Positions 5,939 to 10,584 of a stretch of DNA of 13,392 nt are shown in pieces. How positions within the stretch are numbered: the stretch's first letter is position 1; every line of letters begins with the position of its first letter. The stretch lies in NCBI GenBank assembly GCA_036496265.1, contig DASXLL010000247.1, positions 1 to 13,392 on the forward strand, given 5' to 3'. Made by a program: the position numbers and the translations under genes. This DNA is from CAYLLN01 sp036496265 (GTDB taxonomy: Bacteria > Planctomycetota > Planctomycetia > Pirellulales > Pirellulaceae). Under the pieces are notes generated by a model. The model was not told where the DNA came from and made no database searches. It was given only the letters and a program-made list of their open reading frames with translations.

Positions 5939-5958
5939 GGCAGACGTTCTCGTCTGCC
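5939..5958. repeat. Perfect 8-bp hairpin in the leader of the secreted-protein gene
   Basis: GGCAGACG and CGTCTGCC pair perfectly around a TTCT loop. If the promoter at 5901-5928 is real, this hairpin stands at the very 5' end of the mRNA and could stabilise it. There is no following T-run. It could equally be a dispersed intergenic palindrome. Confidence 0.5.
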
Positions 5959-6054
5959 ATCTGCTGCCAGCTCCATGATGGGGTCTGGAATGCAAGCGCA
6001 TCGGACGCGCGGCATTTCTTCTTGCCCCCTTTTCTTTCCGCGGAGTCTGGAACG

Positions 6055-6936
6055 ATGGACCGCATTGGCTGGCTGCTCTTGCCCGTTTCGCTCAGCTTCT
6101 CAGTGCTTAATATTGTGCCGAATCCCGCGTTCGCCGACGCGCCGCGCGTCCGCTTCGACATGCCCTATGCCGTCGCCTGCCGGGATGTCACGTCGCCCAA
6201 CTTCTCGGAACTGTATCCCGGCTACAAGCTGATGGAAGCCAAGCTCGAAATCTCTTCCTTGCTCGCCGCCGGCCAAGAAAAAGATCTCACTCAATTCTTC
6301 ATTCGCGTCGAAAGCCCCGCCCACACGCTGGTCATCACGGATTACCTTCCCAAAACGAAGCATGAGGCAAATGCCTCGTCCGTGACAAAAGAAGACAGCA
6401 CCGAGCGAGCCATCGCCCTGGGCATCAACATGTCTGAAAAATATGAACTGCTGACGCTGCCCGGACCCAGCGCCGGCATCGGCCAGACAAAAAAATCGAG
6501 CGTCAAATACGAGCTATTGCCGCCGCTGGAAACGGTCGCCGCCAGCGGCACGCTTGACCGCGGCAACGCCTTGTTCTTCAAAATCAAATCGTCCCCGCGC
6601 AATTTGCTCGAAGGCACACGCGAATACGGTCTCGTATTTAAGGTGCCAACGAACTGGCGGGCCGACTACATTCGCATCCGCTGCGAAGCCGAAGGCATCC
6701 GCCGCAATGTCATCAGCAGCACGTTCGACGAGCAGTTTAATTGCGGCAATCGCGAGTTCCTGGTCTCCCTCTACCAAGACGGCGACGAAGCCGCCCGCCG
6801 TCTCGCCGAAAACTTCGCCCGCCGCGAAGCCGCCAAATTGAACCAAGCCTCAGCTTCCAAGCCGCAATCCTGGCCCGGCGAATCCGCCAGCCGTCGGCCG
6901 TATGACGCCACTCCGTGGGCGGCCGTGCAACGATAG
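6055..6936 (+). CDS. Secreted protein of unknown function
   Basis: A 293-residue protein. I chose ATG 6055 because it gives a clean signal peptide: a short charged start (MDR), a hydrophobic core (about 5-21) and an AFA-DA cleavage site after residue 27; GGAG lies 9 nt upstream. The mature part is mostly beta-like, with DMPYAVACRDV (35-45), ISSLLAAGQEKDL (66-78) and a TLVITDYLPKT stretch (91-101). It has three cysteines (42, 210, 230), an odd number. A charged, Ala-rich helical stretch (about 244-264) and a low-complexity Ser/Pro tail end the protein. I do not recognise a named domain; it resembles conserved hypothetical secreted proteins that I associate with planctomycetes. It lies between two toxin-antitoxin modules and converges with the mazF-like gene, 35 nt apart. 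No function is proposed. Confidence 0.7.
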   Translation: MDRIGWLLLPVSLSFSVLNIVPNPAFADAPRVRFDMPYAVACRDVTSPNFSELYPGYKLMEAKLEISSLLAAGQEKDLTQFFIRVESPAHTLVITDYLPKTKHEANASSVTKEDSTERAIALGINMSEKYELLTLPGPSAGIGQTKKSSVKYELLPPLETVAASGTLDRGNALFFKIKSSPRNLLEGTREYGLVFKVPTNWRADYIRIRCEAEGIRRNVISSTFDEQFNCGNREFLVSLYQDGDEAARRLAENFARREAAKLNQASASKPQSWPGESASRRPYDATPWAAVQR

Positions 6937-6971
6937 GTCAAAACCACTCGCGATTTCTAGTCCCGAGCACG

Positions 6972-7310
6972 TTACAGTTGCTGTAGCTTCCTGGCCATAT
7001 CGCGGATTTGGTCCAAATCAGTCTGATCCAATTTTCCAATGCGGCCGCCCACACGGCGAATGTCGACGGCACCCATTTGAAAGACCAGAGCCACCGACGC
7101 GACACTCAGGCCGTTGGACATTGTCGGCTGCACGAGGTCAGTGCCTGAAAAACGCTGAGCATCCAGCCGTGACGTAAGCGGGATTACGAGAACTGTTGGC
7201 AAATTCGGAAATGCCATCTCGTCTTGCCAAATAATGGCCGGACGATGCCCGCGCTGCTCGCGTCCGCCACGGTCGGGCAGTTCAACCCAATGGATGTCTC
7301 CCAAAGTCAC
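6972..7310 (-). CDS. mazF: MazF/PemK-type endoribonuclease toxin
   Basis: A 112-residue PemK/MazF-fold toxin, expected to cut single-stranded mRNA at a short specific sequence. The family layout is visible: GDIHWVELPD (4-13), the GHRPAIIW block (21-28) with Arg23, VIPLTS (42-47) with Thr46, the SVALVFQ strand (72-78) and IGKLD near the end. Arg23 and Thr46 correspond to the catalytic Arg and Thr of characterised MazF proteins. The start is GTG 7310, sharing the four bases GTGA with the stop of the upstream small antitoxin gene, which implies translational coupling. The symbol is used for the family; the partner is not the AbrB-like MazE of E. coli. The target sequence is unknown. Confidence 0.88.
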   Translation of the reverse strand: MTLGDIHWVELPDRGGREQRGHRPAIIWQDEMAFPNLPTVLVIPLTSRLDAQRFSGTDLVQPTMSNGLSVASVALVFQMGAVDIRRVGGRIGKLDQTDLDQIRDMARKLQQL

Positions 7311-7513
7311 GGAGCATCGCCCTCAATCAAATCAGCCGCCTCGTCACGAATCTCCTGCCAGGCCGAGAGTTCATCCAAAGTCTCTTCATCCACGTGTAAA
7401 TACCAATGCAACGCCTCGATGACCAATTGGTCCACGGTTGTCTGGCGCTTGGCTGCCCGAGCTGCTAATCGTTGTTCAATATCGTGAGGGATTAAGCAAG
7501 TCATCGAACTCAT
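7307..7513 (-). CDS. Ribbon-helix-helix-like antitoxin paired with the MazF-type toxin
   Basis: A 68-residue protein directly upstream of, and overlapping by 4 bp, the MazF-type gene. Residues about 5-39 (a short strand TCLIP, then IEQRLAARAAKRQTTVDQLV and IEALHWYL) fit a CopG/ribbon-helix-helix DNA-binding fold. The acidic C-terminal part (41-68, rich in D and E) fits the toxin-binding tail usual in such antitoxins. It should bind the toxin and autoregulate the pair from a promoter in the divergent region beyond 7513. The start is ATG 7513; an in-frame ATG at 7504 is also possible, and neither has a clear Shine-Dalgarno. The assignment relies mostly on gene order, size and fold pattern. Confidence 0.78.
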   Translation of the reverse strand: MSSMTCLIPHDIEQRLAARAAKRQTTVDQLVIEALHWYLHVDEETLDELSAWQEIRDEAADLIEGDAP

Positions 7514-7831
7514 TATTGCATAAATGAAGACTGTGGGAATTTCCTGATCCTACAACCCGATCCGTCACGTGGATACCAAAAATCCGCCTCATTTCGGGAT
7601 GGGCTCGGGAAAAATCCAGCGAGTCGTGTTCCGCGATGGGGGCTTGCCGATTTCACCCACCTTGTGCCATATTTCACAAACTTTTACGCGGCGACTGATC
7701 TGCTATCACGATGATAGAAGCAGTCGAGACCGCGTCCGAAGGACTTGCGGCGACAGGGTTTCCGAGCGGTCGATCTCTGGTGGGTTTAGCCCATCCGGCC
7801 GGCGGCGGACGCCCGAAGACCGGGCAAGATT
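7514..7831. other. Divergent intergenic region between the antitoxin gene and nuoH
   Basis: About 318 nt without a gene I can support. It must hold the promoters for the toxin-antitoxin pair (minus) and for the nuo genes (plus). The clearest element is the palindrome at 7662-7679. The nuoH frame is closed by a TAG at 7787-7789, which limits how far upstream nuoH can start. An open frame starting at ATG 7711 continues into nuoH in another frame and is not supported as a gene. Confidence 0.6.
7662..7679. promoter_or_regulatory. CRP/FNR-family-like binding site upstream of nuoH
   Basis: TTGTG (7662-7666) and CACAA (7675-7679) are separated by 8 nt, giving TGTG-N8-CACA, the half-site layout of CRP-family sites. 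It lies 153 nt upstream of the nuoH start. Weak downstream promoter elements (TTTACG 7683-7688 and TATCAC 7704-7709, spacer 15) would place it in an activator position. Which regulator binds, if any, is unknown. Confidence 0.4.
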
Positions 7832-9115
7832 GTGGCACAATTCTTCAACGACATTCTGCACCGGCTCATCAGCTCGGTGGGGCACGATTCCTGGATCGGC
7901 TATGCGCTGGCTGCAGCGGTCCATTTGGGCTTGCTGATCAACGTCGTGGCCGTCGGAGCGCTCATCTTCATCTGGATGGAGCGCAAAATCGCCGGCCGCA
8001 TTCAAGACCGCCTCGGTCCAACCCGTGTTGGCGGCAAATTCGGCTGGTTGCAGACGCTGGCCGACGGCATCAAGCTCGTTGCCAAAGAAGACATCACGCC
8101 GAAGGACGCCGACCATTTGCTCTTCAAGCTCGCGCCGTATGTTAGCTTCGCGGCGAGCTTCACCGCATATATGGCGCTGCCGTTTGCCAACGGCTGGGCG
8201 GCGCAAAACGTCAATGTAGGCGTGTTTTTCATAATCGCCGTGTTGGGGCTGGAAGTTTTCGGCGTGATTCTGGCCGGTTATGCATCGGGATCAAAGTGGT
8301 CGCTGTTCGGTGCCATGCGCGAAGCGGCTCAGGTCGTCAGCTACGAAGTTCCCATCGGCCTCTGCATCGTGATTCCCGTCTTGATCGTCGGCTCGATGAA
8401 CCTGGTCACGCTCGGTGAAGCTCAGGCGGGCCTCTTCACCAATTGGCTGATCTTTCACGACCCGTTTACGTTCATCGTCTTCTTTGTCTATTTCACCTGC
8501 GCCGTTGCGAGCGTCAACCGCGCTCCGTTCGACCTAGCCGAGGCCGAAAGCGAGCTCGTCGCCGGCTTTCACACCGAATATTCCGGCCTCCGCTGGAGCT
8601 TCTTCTTCATGGCCGAATACGGCTCGATGTTTCTGGTCAGCGGACTCGCCGCGATCTTGTTCTTTGGCGGCTGGAACGGCCCAATTCCGATTTTTCACAT
8701 GCTCGGCTGGGCCTATGAGCAAGGTGAAACAGCTTGGCATCCCATGGGCTATATCGCTCAGGTTGCCGGCGTCACGAATTTCATCTTGAAGGCAACTGTC
8801 GGCGTGACGGTCATGATGTGGGTCCGCTGGACCCTGCCGCGGCTCCGCATCGATCAGGTGATGGCGACCTGCCTCAAGTACTGCGTCCCGCTCGCCGCGA
8901 TCTGCTTCGTTGGGGCCATGATCTGGAAGCTGAATGCTTGGCCAACGGTCAATAACTTGGCTCGCCTCAACAATCAGACCTTAGCCGATGTCCGCGAGGA
9001 TTGGGTGCTGCAACAGAATGAAGGCGAAGTAATGAAGGATGAAAATGGCGAAACGGTTGCTTTTCAGCCTTCAGCCTTCAGCCTTCAGCCTTCTCCGCAG
9101 GAGGTCGCCCAATGA
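7832..9115 (+). CDS. nuoH: NADH-quinone oxidoreductase subunit H (NuoH)
   Basis: A 427-residue membrane subunit of complex I (ND1 homologue), forming the quinone channel at the junction between the peripheral and membrane arms. Family blocks are present in order: MERKIAGRIQDRLGPTRVGG (49-68), GSKWSLFGAMREAAQVVSYE (153-172), NRAPFDLAEAESELVAGFHT (229-248) and VRWTLPRLRIDQVM (331-344). The start is GTG 7832; it is the only reasonable start, since a stop lies in frame at 7787 and the next Met is inside the first helices. The Shine-Dalgarno is poor. From about residue 393 a non-family tail is added: a charged stretch, then FQPSAFSLQPS, which is encoded by four copies of TTCAGCC. The stop overlaps the nuoJ start (ATGA). 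No nuoI gene follows, unlike the common H-I-J order. Confidence 0.97.
   Translation: MAQFFNDILHRLISSVGHDSWIGYALAAAVHLGLLINVVAVGALIFIWMERKIAGRIQDRLGPTRVGGKFGWLQTLADGIKLVAKEDITPKDADHLLFKLAPYVSFAASFTAYMALPFANGWAAQNVNVGVFFIIAVLGLEVFGVILAGYASGSKWSLFGAMREAAQVVSYEVPIGLCIVIPVLIVGSMNLVTLGEAQAGLFTNWLIFHDPFTFIVFFVYFTCAVASVNRAPFDLAEAESELVAGFHTEYSGLRWSFFFMAEYGSMFLVSGLAAILFFGGWNGPIPIFHMLGWAYEQGETAWHPMGYIAQVAGVTNFILKATVGVTVMMWVRWTLPRLRIDQVMATCLKYCVPLAAICFVGAMIWKLNAWPTVNNLARLNNQTLADVREDWVLQQNEGEVMKDENGETVAFQPSAFSLQPSPQEVAQ
9034..9072. repeat. Imperfect hairpin joined to the nuoH heptad repeat
   Basis: GAAGGATGAAAA (9034-9045) pairs with TTTTCAGCCTTC (9061-9072) at 11 of 12 positions around a 15-nt loop. The 3' arm is the start of the heptad array. 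This suggests the nuoH tail derives from a small repeat element rather than from the ancestral gene. Confidence 0.4.
9063..9090. repeat. Heptanucleotide tandem repeat (TTCAGCC x4) within the nuoH 3' end
   Basis: Four exact tandem copies of TTCAGCC at 9063-9069, 9070-9076, 9077-9083 and 9084-9090, followed by a decayed TTCTCCG. They encode the NuoH tail residues FQPSAFSLQPS. The array stops just before the nuoJ Shine-Dalgarno (AGGAGGT, 9099-9105). Copy number may vary by slippage, and because seven is not a multiple of three, a change would shift the NuoH frame. Confidence 0.9.
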
Positions 9116-10179
9116 CGCTCCTGGCGGCCCTCAATTGGCATTCCATCGCCTTTCTGTTCTTCTCGCTGATCGCGATTGGCTTCGCGATTGCGGTCGTGAC
9201 GACGAGCAACATCGTCCGGATGGCGTTTTATTTGACGCTGTGCCTGGGCGCGACGTCGGGCTTGTTCTTTCTGGCCGGCGCCGAGTTTGTCGGCGCAATG
9301 CAACTCATGATTTATGTCGGCGGCACGCTCGTGCTGCTCATTTTCGGTGTGATGCTCACCGCGCAAGCGCGTTTCATCTCGATGGCCACCAGCGGCGGTG
9401 AATGGGTGCTCGCCGCGATCCTCGGCGGCTCGCTATTTCTGCTGCTGCTGCGCGGTGGTTTGAGCGTCGAATCCTGGACGCATCCGCGGGCTGATCTGGC
9501 GAGCTTGTCGATGGCCGTCAGCAAAACGAGCACGCCCATCGGCCTCGCACTCGCCGGCGTCCGCGTCGATCAACTCGATGAGCCCAATGTGCAGCTTCGC
9601 CATGGCATGTCGGGCTACCTATTTCCGTTCGTCATCATCTCGATGCACCTACTGGTCGTCCTGATCGGCGCGAGCTACATGGCCCGCACCAAACGGCTCG
9701 CCGCCGGCGGAGTCGTCGAGCGATTGGCCGCCCCGCCCCGACCGCCGCGCCATCGACAGCGCAGCCTCGCGGTCCTCGGCGGCATTGTTTCTGGTATCGC
9801 GGTGAATTTGGCAATCGGCCTGCTGGGCTTGGCCTACTGGAAATTGCCACCTGTCCGCGATTGGGTCCACCAGCGGATGCTTCAATTCTTCGGCACAACC
9901 GACTTGTTCCCCGGTATCGCGGCCAGTTGGGTCATTCCGGTGCTCGGCGCGCTGTTCCTCGCCAATGTTCTCATGCTGCTCGTCATTGACAGTTGGCAGC
10001 GGTGGGGCGTCGTCGGTCTGGTCGTCGTGACGATCCTGCAAGCCCTCGCGCTCGGTAACTCCGGTCTCGATCCTCGCGTCGCCATCATTTTTTTCGTGAT
10101 CGCCATCGCCCCCGTCGCGCTGCTGATTCTGCTGCTAACCACCGGCAAACGACCCACAATGTGGGACCAAATGGACTGA
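9112..10179 (+). CDS. nuoJ: NADH-quinone oxidoreductase subunit J (NuoJ) with additional C-terminal membrane domain
   Basis: A 355-residue membrane subunit of complex I (ND6 homologue). The N-terminal part (1 to about 193) is NuoJ: five hydrophobic helices, with the conserved third one AEFVGAMQLMIYVGGTLVLL (57-76), whose pi-bulge region changes during proton pumping, and a last helix GYLFPFVIISMHLLVVLIGA (168-187). NuoJ is normally about 165-200 residues. Here a Pro/Arg-rich linker (194-217) leads to about 138 further residues with four predicted membrane helices (about 219-243, 272-293, 299-315, 322-343). I do not recognise this extra part. ATG 9112 is supported by AGGAGGT 6 nt upstream and overlaps the nuoH stop by 4 bp. 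nuoK follows after 61 nt. Confidence 0.93.
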   Translation: MTLLAALNWHSIAFLFFSLIAIGFAIAVVTTSNIVRMAFYLTLCLGATSGLFFLAGAEFVGAMQLMIYVGGTLVLLIFGVMLTAQARFISMATSGGEWVLAAILGGSLFLLLLRGGLSVESWTHPRADLASLSMAVSKTSTPIGLALAGVRVDQLDEPNVQLRHGMSGYLFPFVIISMHLLVVLIGASYMARTKRLAAGGVVERLAAPPRPPRHRQRSLAVLGGIVSGIAVNLAIGLLGLAYWKLPPVRDWVHQRMLQFFGTTDLFPGIAASWVIPVLGALFLANVLMLLVIDSWQRWGVVGLVVVTILQALALGNSGLDPRVAIIFFVIAIAPVALLILLLTTGKRPTMWDQMD

Positions 10180-10206
10180 CCACTGTCGACCGTCGGTTGT
10201 CAAATA

Positions 10207-10238
10207 CCAATGACAACTGACCAATGACAACTGACAAG
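10207..10238. repeat. Second heptad-based tandem repeat, between nuoJ and nuoK
   Basis: Two perfect 14-bp tandem copies of CCAATGACAACTGA (10207-10220, 10221-10234), themselves made of related heptads TGACAAC, TGACCAA, TGACAAC and TGACAAG (10211-10238). The array takes the place where the nuoK Shine-Dalgarno should be. Confidence 0.85.
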
Positions 10239-10240
10239 TA

Positions 10241-10576
10241 ATGAACCCCTTCACCGAACCAGTCACCGTTTCGCATTATTTGGCCGTTGGCGCGGTCTTA
10301 TTTGTGGCCGGCGCGATCTGCATGGCCACAAAGCGTAATGCGCTGGGCGTGCTGATGGGCATCGAACTGGTCCTGAACGGCGCGAACATCAACTTTGTCG
10401 CTTTCGGCAGCAAGTATCTCCGCGAGAGCACGCTCGGTTTGGATGGCGAGCTGATCGCCCTGTTCGTGATCGTCCTGGCGGCCGCTGAGGCGGCCGTGGC
10501 CCTGGCTATTGCCCTCAATTTCTATAACAACCACACCACGATCGACGTCGATCATGCCGACGAGCTGAAAGGTTAG
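10241..10576 (+). CDS. nuoK: NADH-quinone oxidoreductase subunit K (NuoK)
   Basis: A 111-residue, three-helix membrane subunit of complex I (ND4L homologue) that forms part of the proton-transfer axis. The two buried glutamates essential in E. coli NuoK (Glu36, Glu72) are matched by Glu42 in GIELVLNGANINFV (40-53) and Glu83 in AAAEAAVALAIAL (80-92). The loop between helices 2 and 3 is a few residues longer than in E. coli, and the protein is about ten residues longer overall. No Shine-Dalgarno precedes ATG 10241, because a heptad repeat ends two bases before it; translation may depend on coupling or on A-rich upstream sequence. nuoL starts 8 nt after the stop. Confidence 0.96.
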   Translation: MNPFTEPVTVSHYLAVGAVLFVAGAICMATKRNALGVLMGIELVLNGANINFVAFGSKYLRESTLGLDGELIALFVIVLAAAEAAVALAIALNFYNNHTTIDVDHADELKG

Positions 10577-10584
10577 CCCGGTAA

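Noticed and set aside
4523..6001. A 492-codon open frame on the minus strand.
   Set aside because: It runs antisense to mtnC, higB and higA, which have strong family motifs and conserved residues; its translation shows no recognisable domain and is Arg/Ala-rich, as expected for a shadow frame in GC-rich DNA.
5935..6054. A 40-residue N-terminal extension of the secreted protein from 5935.
   Set aside because: It would bury the clear signal peptide that begins at ATG 6055, and it crosses a perfect hairpin and the predicted transcription start.
7711..8145. An ATG-initiated plus-strand frame upstream of and overlapping nuoH.
   Set aside because: More than two thirds overlaps the certain nuoH in another frame, and the unique 5' part has no recognisable motif or Shine-Dalgarno.
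9063..10238. The two short-repeat clusters as a CRISPR array.
   Set aside because: The units are 7 nt in direct tandem with no spacers and no cas genes nearby; they are microsatellite-like arrays.
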